A DNA stretch of 64,000 nucleotides from Prevotellaceae bacterium MN60 (GTDB lineage Bacteria; Bacteroidota; Bacteroidia; Bacteroidales; Bacteroidaceae). Below, piece after piece: positions 43,634-50,990 of this stretch (its first letter is position 1; each line of letters starts with the position of its first letter). The translations under genes and the position numbers were made by a program. The stretch spans positions 21,557 through 85,556 of the forward strand of contig FZQZ01000013.1 in the NCBI GenBank assembly GCA_900199555.1. The letters run 5' to 3'. The notes beneath the pieces are model-generated. The model was not told the DNA's origin and did not search any database. It saw only the letters and a program-made list of their open reading frames with translations.

Positions 43634-44620
43634 ATGAAAATCAGTAGTATTATACTAAAGATATTGATGCCTTTGGTGCTGGGTGCTGCGATACTCTATT
43701 GGATGTATCGTGGCGAGAACTGGCAACAGATATACCACGTGATGACCGACGAGATGGACTGGACGTGGATGCTGCTCAGCTTCCCCTTTGGCATCCTGGC
43801 ACAGATGTTTCGCGGATGGCGTTGGCGCCAGACGCTGGAACCAGTGGGCGAAAGCCCACGCTCTTCGACTAGCATTCACGCTATCTTCCTCTCCTATGCA
43901 GCCTCCCTACTGATACCTCGTGTGGGAGAGTTTACACGTTGTGGTGTGCTAAAGCGCTACGACAACGTATCGTTTCCTAAAGCACTTGGAACAGTAGTCA
44001 CTGAGCGCGCCATCGACTCGCTCTTAGTGATGGGCATCACCGCCTGCGTGCTCTTATTAGAGATGAGTACCTTCGGCATGTTCTTTAAGAAGACGGGCAC
44101 CAGCATGGAGAGCATTCTCCACCAATTCTCGTGGGCAGGTTACTTCGTGGCAGCCATCTGCGCCATCGCCATTCTCATCCTGCTCCACTTCCTCTTGCGC
44201 AAGCTCTCTATATATGATAAGGTGAAAGCCACACTGAGTGGTATCTGGCAGGGTGTCATCTCGCTAAAGGATGTGCGCAACATTCCCTTGTTCACATTCT
44301 ATACGCTGGCCATCTGGGTGAGCTACTTCCTACACTACTATCTCACCTTCTTCTGCTTCGACTTCACCGCCAACCTCGGATTAGACTGCGCCTTGGTAAC
44401 CTTCATCGTAGGTTCCATCGCTGTCATCGTGCCCACGCCCAATGGTGCTGGTCCTTGGCACTTTGCTGTCAAGACGATGCTCATCCTCTATGGTGTAGCC
44501 GATGTCCATGCGCTCTACTTCGTACTCATCGTACACACCATCCAAACTATGCTCGTCGTATTCCTCGGCATCTATGCTTGGGTGGCATTGAATTTTACGA
44601 AAGCAAAAACAACCTTATAA
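43634..44620 (+). CDS. Lysylphosphatidylglycerol synthetase/UPF0104-type membrane protein (flippase-like)
   Basis: 328 residues from the ATG at 43634, 9 nt after the -7 box; a longer frame from 43595 overlaps the promoter. About eight TM helices fit the LPG_synthase_TM family. Recognisable segments are 'SIHAIFLSYAASLLIPRVGE' with the family's R-x-G-E turn, 'GTVVTERAIDSLLVMG' with the conserved Glu-Arg, and 'VPTPNGAGPWHFAVKTML' in the C-terminal half. The family includes the membrane part of MprF and putative lipid flippases; no catalytic synthase domain is attached here. The pepD gene starts 13 bp after the stop. Confidence 0.85.
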   Translation: MKISSIILKILMPLVLGAAILYWMYRGENWQQIYHVMTDEMDWTWMLLSFPFGILAQMFRGWRWRQTLEPVGESPRSSTSIHAIFLSYAASLLIPRVGEFTRCGVLKRYDNVSFPKALGTVVTERAIDSLLVMGITACVLLLEMSTFGMFFKKTGTSMESILHQFSWAGYFVAAICAIAILILLHFLLRKLSIYDKVKATLSGIWQGVISLKDVRNIPLFTFYTLAIWVSYFLHYYLTFFCFDFTANLGLDCALVTFIVGSIAVIVPTPNGAGPWHFAVKTMLILYGVADVHALYFVLIVHTIQTMLVVFLGIYAWVALNFTKAKTTL

Positions 44621-44633
44621 AAAACTCAAAAAC

Positions 44634-46094
44634 ATGAACGAAATTCAAAACCTGAACCCACAGTGCATCTGGAAGAATTTCTATGCACTCACACAGGTGC
44701 CACGCCCCAGTGGACACTTGGAGAAAGTACAACAGTTCCTGTTGGAATTTGGTAAGCAGGCTGGCGTAGAGGCCTTCAAAGACCCCGCTGGCAACATCGT
44801 GTTCCGCAAACCCGCCACAGCAGGTATGGAGAACCGTAAAGGTATCATCCTGCAGGCTCACATGGATATGGTGCCACAGAAGACACCAGAGTCTACACAT
44901 AACTTCGAGACCGACCCCATCCAGCCTTGGATTGATGGCGAATGGGTAAAGGCTAAGGGTACCACACTCGGTGCCGACAATGGTCTGGGCGTGGCAGCTA
45001 TCATGGCTATCATGGAAGATAAGACCTTGAAGCATGGACCTATCGACGCGCTCATCACACGCGATGAGGAGACGGGTATGTATGGTGCCAACGAACTGCC
45101 CGAGGGCGAGTTGCAGGGCGACATCCTTCTGAACCTCGACTCAGAGCATTGGGGTAAGTTTGTCATCGGTTCTGCCGGTGGTATTGATGTTACTGCCACT
45201 CTCGACTATCAGGAGGTAGATACCGACGCTGAGGATGCTGCCGTAAAGGTAACAGTGAAGAATCTGCGTGGTGGTCACTCTGGATTGGAAATCAACGAAG
45301 GACGCGGCAATGCCAACAAGCTGTTGGTACAGGTAGTACGCGAAGCTATCGCTGAGACAGAAGCTCGCCTGGCATCATGGAATGGTGGCAATATGCGCAA
45401 CGCTATCCCCTTCAAGGCTGAGGCTGTACTCACCTTGCCCAAGGAGAACATCGCTGCCCTGAAAGAGATTGTCAGCGACTGGCAAGACACCTTCAACGAC
45501 GAGTTTAAGCTCATCGAGCCTCAGGGCATCGAGCTGACTGTTGAGGAGGTAGCTACTCCTGCCAAGGAAGTACCCGTAGAGATACAAGACAACCTGATTG
45601 ATGCTATCTTCGCTTGTCACGATGGTGTCATCCGCTTTATCCCCGCCTACCCCAGCGTAGTAGAGACTTCTAGCAACCTCGCCATCATCAACATCGGCGA
45701 AGGCAAGGCAGCCATCAAGATTCTGGCTCGTTCTAGTCGTGAGGATATGAAGGAGTATGTTGTCACCATGCTCGAGAGCTGCTTCTCTATGGCAGGTATG
45801 AAGGTAGAGACTGCTGGTTCTTATGGTGGTTGGGATCCCAACCCCGACTCAGAGATTCTCCACCTCTTACTGAAAGAGTACAAGGAGCTGTTTGGCAAGG
45901 ACGGTATCATCCAGGTAGACCATGCCGGTTTGGAGTGCTCTGTCATCCTTGGCAAGTATCCTCACCTCGATGTTGTCTCTCTCGGTCCTACGATGAAGTC
46001 ACCTCACACCACTACTGAGCGTGCCCTCATCGAGACTGTCGCTCCCTTCTGGCAGTTGCTGAAGAAGACACTCGAAGATGTACCCGTAAAATAA
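44634..46094 (+). CDS. pepD: Aminoacyl-histidine dipeptidase (M20 family)
   Basis: 486 residues, the normal PepD length. The start 'LNPQCIWKNFYALTQVPRPSGHLEKV' region, the metal-binding 'LQAHMDMVPQ' (His/Asp), 'TLGADNGLGVAAIMA' (bridging Asp), 'TRDEETGMYGA' (catalytic Glu-Glu), 'LNLDSEHWG' and the late 'VDHAGLECSVILGKYPHLDV' (His) are all present. The lid domain carries 'NLRGGHSGLEINEGRGNA'. It hydrolyses Xaa-His and related dipeptides in the cytoplasm. It is preceded at 13 bp by the flippase-like gene and probably shares its transcript. Confidence 0.95.
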   Translation: MNEIQNLNPQCIWKNFYALTQVPRPSGHLEKVQQFLLEFGKQAGVEAFKDPAGNIVFRKPATAGMENRKGIILQAHMDMVPQKTPESTHNFETDPIQPWIDGEWVKAKGTTLGADNGLGVAAIMAIMEDKTLKHGPIDALITRDEETGMYGANELPEGELQGDILLNLDSEHWGKFVIGSAGGIDVTATLDYQEVDTDAEDAAVKVTVKNLRGGHSGLEINEGRGNANKLLVQVVREAIAETEARLASWNGGNMRNAIPFKAEAVLTLPKENIAALKEIVSDWQDTFNDEFKLIEPQGIELTVEEVATPAKEVPVEIQDNLIDAIFACHDGVIRFIPAYPSVVETSSNLAIINIGEGKAAIKILARSSREDMKEYVVTMLESCFSMAGMKVETAGSYGGWDPNPDSEILHLLLKEYKELFGKDGIIQVDHAGLECSVILGKYPHLDVVSLGPTMKSPHTTTERALIETVAPFWQLLKKTLEDVPVK

Positions 46095-46114
46095 AACGCA
46101 ATATAACTCACCAT

Positions 46115-46179
46115 CCCTTTGCCGTAACATATCTATCTCATTGGTTACGGTAAAGGGCATGGTTGGTTACGGCAAAGGG
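46115..46179. repeat. Three-arm repeat after pepD
   Basis: CCCTTTGCCGTAAC (46115-46128) can pair with GTTACGGTAAAGGG (46144-46157, one G-U) or perfectly with GTTACGGCAAAGGG (46166-46179), giving two mutually exclusive hairpins. It may terminate pepD, although only A-rich sequence follows. Confidence 0.55.
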
Positions 46180-46200
46180 CGTGCAAAAAAAATAAAATTG

Positions 46201-46232
46201 TTTGGTGGATTAAATATTAAATTGTACCTTTG
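46201..46232 (+). promoter_or_regulatory. corA promoter
   Basis: TTTG (46201-46204), a 20-nt spacer and TACCTTTG (46225-46232). The leader to the corA ATG is about 165 nt, unusually long for this window. Confidence 0.7.
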
Positions 46233-46264
46233 CACTCGATAAAACAAAAAACAATAACAAAATT

Positions 46265-46300
46265 ATGGACGATTACCCGGCGGATACTTATAACAAGTAA
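46265..46300 (+). CDS. Eleven-codon leader peptide upstream of corA
   Basis: ATG-GAC-GAT-TAC-CCG-GCG-GAT... ending in TAA encodes MDDYPADTYNK. Leader peptides rich in Asp and Pro upstream of Mg2+ transporters can sense Mg2+ through ribosome stalling or destabilisation. This one is the first ORF on the corA mRNA and is followed by a stretch that can form GGCAAGA/TCTTGCC. The regulatory role is inference. Confidence 0.35.
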   Translation: MDDYPADTYNK

Positions 46301-46344
46301 GGCTGGAGGATAGGCAGGCAAGACCGCTAATCCTCTTGCCACGA

Positions 46345-46386
46345 GAATTATGCATTATGCATTAAGCATTATGAATTATGCATTAA
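46345..46386 (+). repeat. TTATGCATTA word repeat in the corA leader
   Basis: Several overlapping 'ATTATGCATTA' / 'ATTATGAATTATG' words occur just before the corA start. This is an AT-rich spacer repeat common between Bacteroidales genes. Confidence 0.5.
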
Positions 46387-46401
46387 ACTTGGATTAGCAC
46401 A

Positions 46402-47328
46402 ATGAAGACATTTTGGAACACCCAAGGTGGGCTCAGCCAACTCAATGAGTGGCAGCCTAATTGTTGGATACAAGTAACGTGTCCAACGGAAGAAGATCAG
46501 CAAATGCTGGAGGAGCAATATAATATTCCCGACTATTTCCTCTCCGACATCAGCGATACAGATGAGCGTGCACGTTATGAATATGACGATGGATGGATGC
46601 TCATCATCTTACGTATTCCCTATGTTAAAGAGGTACGCTCGCGTACACCTTATACTACCGTGCCCTTGGGTATCATCCATAAGCGCGACGTCACCATCAC
46701 GGTATGCTACTACGAAACAAACATGATGATTGACTTTGTTTCGTTCCAGCAGAAGCGTGGCGTAGGCTTTACCGACCATGTGGACATGATTTTCCGCTTG
46801 TTCTTGTCGAGTGCCGTATGGTATCTGAAGCGACTGAAACAGATATCTATGCTGATAGATAAGGCTAAGCGCAACTTGGACCGCGAGGTGAACAACGAGA
46901 GCCTGATTGGTCTGAGCCGCCTACAAGACTCGCTGACTTACTTCAACACCAGTATTCGAGGTAACGAGGTATTGCTGTCGAAGTTGAAGTTTAAGTTACA
47001 GATTGACGAATTGGATGCCGACCTTATCGAAGATGTAAACATCGAGATGACGCAGGCGCGCGAGACAACAAGCATCTATTCGAACATCTTGGAGTCGACA
47101 ATGGATACCTACCAGAGTATTATTAACAACAACATGAACACCATCATGCGTACGCTGACATCGGTAACCATCATCCTAATGTTGCCCACGCTGGTGGCCT
47201 CATTCTTTGGTATGAATCTAGTCAACGGCATGGAATCTAGCCCCTTAGGTTTTATCGTGGCTATCATCATCAGTGTCGTGATTTCGGTGGCTTCATGGTT
47301 CATTTTCAGGCATAAAAGACTGATTTAA
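46402..47328 (+). CDS. corA: CorA-family magnesium/cobalt transporter
   Basis: 308 residues. The large N-terminal cytoplasmic domain (~1-240) with long helices ('LKRLKQISMLIDKAKRNLD', 'EDVNIEMTQARETTSIYSN') leads to two C-terminal TM helices. The signature 'GMN' lies in 'ASFFGMNLVNGM' between them, and the tail ends in basic residues ('FRHKRLI') as usual. CorA pentamers let Mg2+ enter through the inner membrane. A long leader with a small acidic/Pro peptide ORF precedes it, which could allow Mg2+-responsive control. Start chosen at the ATG at 46402. Confidence 0.92.
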   Translation: MKTFWNTQGGLSQLNEWQPNCWIQVTCPTEEDQQMLEEQYNIPDYFLSDISDTDERARYEYDDGWMLIILRIPYVKEVRSRTPYTTVPLGIIHKRDVTITVCYYETNMMIDFVSFQQKRGVGFTDHVDMIFRLFLSSAVWYLKRLKQISMLIDKAKRNLDREVNNESLIGLSRLQDSLTYFNTSIRGNEVLLSKLKFKLQIDELDADLIEDVNIEMTQARETTSIYSNILESTMDTYQSIINNNMNTIMRTLTSVTIILMLPTLVASFFGMNLVNGMESSPLGFIVAIIISVVISVASWFIFRHKRLI

Positions 47329-47372
47329 TTCACTTTTCGGCAAAAAAATTAGGTAGTTTCAGAAATTATTAC

Positions 47373-47380
47373 TAATTTTG
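47373..47380 (+). promoter_or_regulatory. -7 box of the DUF349 gene
   Basis: TAATTTTG fits TAnnTTTG, 122 nt before the ATG at 47503. Confidence 0.45.
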
Positions 47381-47502
47381 CCCAATAACTTGGCGAGGCT
47401 GTCTGTGCTCGGCAAAGGGAGCATGCTCTTTTTTGCACTAGTGCACTCGCAGTCTTTAAGCCTAATTTCGTGTGTACTAACCGTATCATTCACTAAAATT
47501 TT

Positions 47503-49365
47503 ATGATGATGGACTCTCAAGAAAAAGCTCCCATCGAGGAGCAGAACGTAGAACAAAGCGCAGAGCAGAGCGTAGTGGAAACCGTAGAGGAAACCGTAGT
47601 CGATGCTGCAGAAGCAGCAGCCGAGGAAGCCACTGTGGAGCGCAAGCAGTATGACAACAAGAAAGAAGTGTTGGAGCGCGTGCGCGAGATAGCTCACAGC
47701 GACGAGACACCTCAGAAGGAAGAGATCGACTATCTGAAGACCATCTTCTACAAGTTCCATATTGCTGAGCGTGAGGCACAACTGAAAGAATATATCGACG
47801 GCGGAGGTGACCCAGAGCAGTATCAGATTACTCCCGACGATGCCGAAGAAGCATTCAAAGCCGAAATGGGTATCATCAAAGAGAAGCGCCAAAAGCTGTT
47901 CCGCGAGCAAGAGCAGGAGAAGCAGGACAATCTGGAAAAGAAGCTTGCCATCATCGAAAAGATTAAGACGATGATTACCTCTCCCGAAGAGGCCAACAAA
48001 TCATACAAGGAATTCAAAGCCCTGCAGGACGAATGGAAGGAGATTAAGAACGTGCCTGCAGAGCGTGCCAACGAGCTATGGCGCAACTATCAGCTGTATG
48101 TAGAACAGTTCTACGACCTGCTGAAGCTGAACAGCGAGGCTCGTGAATACGACTTCAAGAAGAATCTGGAACTGAAGACCAAGCTCTGCGAAGCTGCAGA
48201 GAAGTTGGCAGAAGAGTCTGATGTCATCAGCGCCTTCCACCAGTTGCAGAAGTTGCATCAGGAATACCGCGAAACAGGTCCTGTTGCTCGCGAACTTCGC
48301 GAAGAGATATGGATTCGCTTCAAGGCAGCCTCAACAGTTATCAACAAGCGCCACCAGCAGCACTTCGAGGCACTACGTGCCAAAGAGGAAGAAAACCTCG
48401 TAAAGAAGACCGCACTGTGTGAGAAGGTAGAGGCTATCGCTGCCGAAGAGAATAAGGGCAGTGGTGACTGGGAACGTCATACCAAGGAGATTATCGACCT
48501 GCAGGCTGAATGGAAGACCATCGGTTTTGCTCCTCAGAAGATGAACGTGAAGATCTTTGAGCGCTTCCGTGCAGCATGCGATGACTTCTTCGGTCGTAAG
48601 GCAGAGCACTTCCGCGGACTGAAAGATACCTTCAAGGAGAATGCAGAGAAGAAGCGCGCCCTCATTGAGAAGGCTAAGGCACTGCAAGACTCTACTGAGT
48701 GGAAGTCAACCAGCGACAAGCTCATCAATCTGCAGAAAGAGTGGAAGACCATCGGTATGGTGCCTAAGAAGTTGGGCGACCAGCTGTGGGAAGAGTTCCT
48801 GGGTGCTTGCAACAAGTTCTTCGAGGCTCGCAATGCTGCCGGTGCATCAACACGTAGCGACGAGCGTGAGAATCTGGAGAAGAAGCGCTCTATCATCGAA
48901 CAGCTCAAGGCCATTGCCGAAGAAAAGGCTGACGGACTGCAGGAGAAGGTGCAGAAGCTGGTAGAAGAATATCAGGGCATCGGTCACGTACCCTTCAAGG
49001 AGAAGGATAAGCTATACGAAGAGTATCATGCTGCTCTCGACAAGTTATACAAGGAGCTGAACATCAGCGTTGCTAAGCGCCGCCTATCTAAGTTCAAGGA
49101 CAACCTGAAGCAGGTAGCTGAGCGTGGTGAGAATGCGCTGGACAACGAGCGTGCACGCCTGATGCGCCACTATGAGCAGCTGAAGAACGAGGTACAGACT
49201 TACGAGAACAACCTCGGATTCCTGAATGCTTCATCTAAGAAGGGCAACAGCCTCATCGACGAGATGAACCGTAAGGTTGAGAAGTTGAAGAACGAGGTAC
49301 AGCTGGTACGCGAGAAGATCAAGGCCATCGATGCCGAGAATCGCGAGAAGCAAGACAAAGAATAA
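47503..49365 (+). CDS. DUF349 repeat protein
   Basis: 620 residues, strongly charged and almost wholly helical. An acidic Ala/Glu/Val-rich N-terminus (1-50) is followed by tandem DUF349 modules of ~70 residues, each with a 'LQxEWKxIG' core: 'LQDEWKEIKNVPAERANELW', 'LQAEWKTIGFAPQKMNVKIF', 'LQKEWKTIGMVPKKLGDQLW' and 'LVEEYQGIGHVPFKEKDKLY'. The C-terminal ~110 residues form a coiled coil. DUF349 proteins are ubiquitous in Bacteroidota and of unknown molecular role; ribosome or nucleic-acid association has been suggested. It has its own promoter and a strong terminator. Confidence 0.88.
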   Translation: MMMDSQEKAPIEEQNVEQSAEQSVVETVEETVVDAAEAAAEEATVERKQYDNKKEVLERVREIAHSDETPQKEEIDYLKTIFYKFHIAEREAQLKEYIDGGGDPEQYQITPDDAEEAFKAEMGIIKEKRQKLFREQEQEKQDNLEKKLAIIEKIKTMITSPEEANKSYKEFKALQDEWKEIKNVPAERANELWRNYQLYVEQFYDLLKLNSEAREYDFKKNLELKTKLCEAAEKLAEESDVISAFHQLQKLHQEYRETGPVARELREEIWIRFKAASTVINKRHQQHFEALRAKEEENLVKKTALCEKVEAIAAEENKGSGDWERHTKEIIDLQAEWKTIGFAPQKMNVKIFERFRAACDDFFGRKAEHFRGLKDTFKENAEKKRALIEKAKALQDSTEWKSTSDKLINLQKEWKTIGMVPKKLGDQLWEEFLGACNKFFEARNAAGASTRSDERENLEKKRSIIEQLKAIAEEKADGLQEKVQKLVEEYQGIGHVPFKEKDKLYEEYHAALDKLYKELNISVAKRRLSKFKDNLKQVAERGENALDNERARLMRHYEQLKNEVQTYENNLGFLNASSKKGNSLIDEMNRKVEKLKNEVQLVREKIKAIDAENREKQDKE

Positions 49366-49385
49366 TTTATTGCATCATTCATAAG

Positions 49386-49420
49386 AAAGGGGTTATCCTT
49401 CCAACATGGATAACCCCTTT
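49386..49420 (+). terminator. Terminator after the DUF349 gene
   Basis: AAAGGGGTTATCC (49386-49398) pairs perfectly with GGATAACCCCTTT (49408-49420), followed by a T-rich run. Confidence 0.9.
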
Positions 49421-49465
49421 TCTTTTCTAAGAGATATTTCGCAAAATTAAAAATCAACACAAAGG

Positions 49466-49963
49466 ATGAAAAAGAAAGCTATTATTACTTTTGTATTTGC
49501 AGCCATAACAATGGGAGTATGGGCACAGAATACAGATGATAGACAAGAAAGTGACACAAAGAAAGTCGAATCATTAAGTGCACCTGTTGACAGTGTGCCT
49601 GCGCAATACCCTGGTGGTACTGAGGCATTAATCAAATTCTTATCTAAGAATATACAATATCCAGCAAAAGCAGAAAGATATGGTGTTGAAGGTCGCGTAA
49701 TAATGAACATCATTGTAGATGCAGACGGAACGATTAAGGACATCTCGGCTACAAATTGCGAAATAGTACGTTTCAACTCAACGAAATTCGCACAAGAGAC
49801 TCAAGCCAAACAGAAAGAATTGAAAGAACTCTTTGCCAAACAATTTGCCAAGGAAGGCTTCCGCGTAATACGAAAAATGCCGAAATGGATTCCTGGCACC
49901 ATTAATGGAAAGAATATTCGAACAAAATATAGAATTCCTATTACATTCAGATGCCCTGATTAA
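49466..49963 (+). CDS. Secreted TonB C-terminal-domain protein
   Basis: 165 residues with a signal peptide (cleavage after 'MGVWAQ', ~21). A TonB_C-like domain follows ('PAQYPGGTEALIKFLSKNIQ', 'YPAKAERYGVEGRVIMNIIV', 'DADGTIKDI'), including the PGG and the 'GV(E)GRV' turn. Unlike true TonB it lacks an N-terminal membrane anchor and a proline-rich periplasm-spanning segment, so it is a free or loosely bound periplasmic protein rather than an energy transducer. The C-terminal ~60 residues add a Lys/Gln-rich helix. Monocistronic, followed by a terminator. Confidence 0.8.
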   Translation: MKKKAIITFVFAAITMGVWAQNTDDRQESDTKKVESLSAPVDSVPAQYPGGTEALIKFLSKNIQYPAKAERYGVEGRVIMNIIVDADGTIKDISATNCEIVRFNSTKFAQETQAKQKELKELFAKQFAKEGFRVIRKMPKWIPGTINGKNIRTKYRIPITFRCPD

Positions 49964-50007
49964 TTAAGAGCTTTTTCAGCAGAAAAACAAGGAATCATAA
50001 TATAATT

Positions 50008-50037
50008 AAAAAGAAGAAACAACAATTTCTTCTTTTT
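50008..50037 (+). terminator. Terminator after the TonB-domain gene
   Basis: AAAAAGAAGAAA (50008-50019) pairs with TTTCTTCTTTTT (50026-50037) around CAACAA, with a T run. Confidence 0.75.
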
Positions 50038-50095
50038 TTATTACGTCACAATCAATAGTTACTAGTTAATAAATCTTAATTTAAGTATATATATC

Positions 50096-50126
50096 TTGCG
50101 TATTTTAGTTTTTATCTATAAATTTG
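50096..50126 (+). promoter_or_regulatory. Promoter of the small ORF / AraC-type gene
   Basis: TTG (50096-50098), a 20-nt spacer and TAAATTTG (50119-50126). Confidence 0.6.
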
Positions 50127-50171
50127 CGCCATACATAGATAATTATTACTGTTTTAACAAAATCTAGGATT

Positions 50172-50234
50172 ATGATATTATTTAGAATGATTGGTGCATT
50201 TTTCTTGGCATTATTCTCAGTGATCGATAAATAA
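50172..50234 (+). CDS. Twenty-residue hydrophobic ORF upstream of the AraC-type regulator
   Basis: ATG at 50172 to TAA at 50232-50234 gives MILFRMIGAFFLALFSVIDK, a single potential membrane helix. AGGA lies just upstream. It is the first ORF on the transcript and ends 15 bp before the AraC-type gene, so it may be a translational coupler or a genuine small membrane protein. Confidence 0.4.
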   Translation: MILFRMIGAFFLALFSVIDK

Positions 50235-50249
50235 GAAAGGAATGAGATT

Positions 50250-50936
50250 ATGAGAAAGAGACTCACGCTGACAGCGATGCTAGCTTTATTAGCTACCACG
50301 TTCTGTCATGCACGAACATTAACGTTGACAGAGGCAAATACGATTATTACGATATTGGTATTGGTCGTGATATTGCTTCTTGTGCTACAAGGTTTCAGTC
50401 TACATTATAATAAGGTAGTAGGTGCGCGAAACCAACAGCTTCACCGAATACTCAAGGCACTGGACGACTACCGTGCCATCGTGGGTGACGTGGCACTGCC
50501 ATTGGACAAGCAAAAAGAGTTGATGAAGAAGAAGCTGTCAAAGAAGGATAGTGCCAAGATAGTACAGATGGACGAGAGCCAGAACTTCTTCGTAAAGATG
50601 GATGCTCGCATAAACAAGGATAAGCCCTATACGAATCCCGACTTCAATCAACAGGCACTGGCAGACTTTATGGAGATCGATTTGAATACTTTCTGCCAAC
50701 TGGTACCACGCTATAAGGATCCAGACAGAACGCTTGACTATATCAACTCGCTGCGTGCTGAACATGCTGCCAAGTTACTTATGGAGCCCATCAGTTGCTC
50801 GATGGATGAGATTGCCCATAAGTGTGGTTTCAGGGATACAGATGCATTCAACAATGCTTTCAAATTTGCTTTCGGTATCACACCATCCGACTATCAGAGC
50901 AGTGTGAGCAACATGTTTAAGAAGAAAGCAAACTAA
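50250..50936 (+). CDS. Membrane-anchored AraC-family transcriptional regulator
   Basis: 228 residues. A signal/anchor segment at ~5-22 and a TM helix at ~28-48 ('TIITILVLVVILLLVLQGF') precede a cytoplasmic linker (50-120). The C-terminal AraC double HTH follows (~125-220: 'NQQALADFMEIDLNTFCQLV', 'TLDYINSLRAEHAAKLL', 'SMDEIAHKCGFRDTDAFNNA', 'FKFAFGITPSDYQ'). The layout is that of Bacteroidales membrane-tethered AraC regulators that lack the long sensor domain. Target genes are unknown. It has AAGGA before the ATG and convergently shares a terminator with sprA. Confidence 0.85.
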   Translation: MRKRLTLTAMLALLATTFCHARTLTLTEANTIITILVLVVILLLVLQGFSLHYNKVVGARNQQLHRILKALDDYRAIVGDVALPLDKQKELMKKKLSKKDSAKIVQMDESQNFFVKMDARINKDKPYTNPDFNQQALADFMEIDLNTFCQLVPRYKDPDRTLDYINSLRAEHAAKLLMEPISCSMDEIAHKCGFRDTDAFNNAFKFAFGITPSDYQSSVSNMFKKKAN

Positions 50937-50961
50937 GTAATATAATAGTAACCCATATATT

Positions 50962-50990
50962 GATAGGCTCTCTCTCGTAGAGGGCCTATC
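50962..50990. terminator. Shared terminator overlapping the sprA stop codon
   Basis: GATAGGCTCTCT (50962-50973) and AGAGGGCCTATC (50979-50990) form a 12-bp stem with one wobble between two convergent genes. The right arm contains the sprA stop (50986-50988). Confidence 0.7.
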
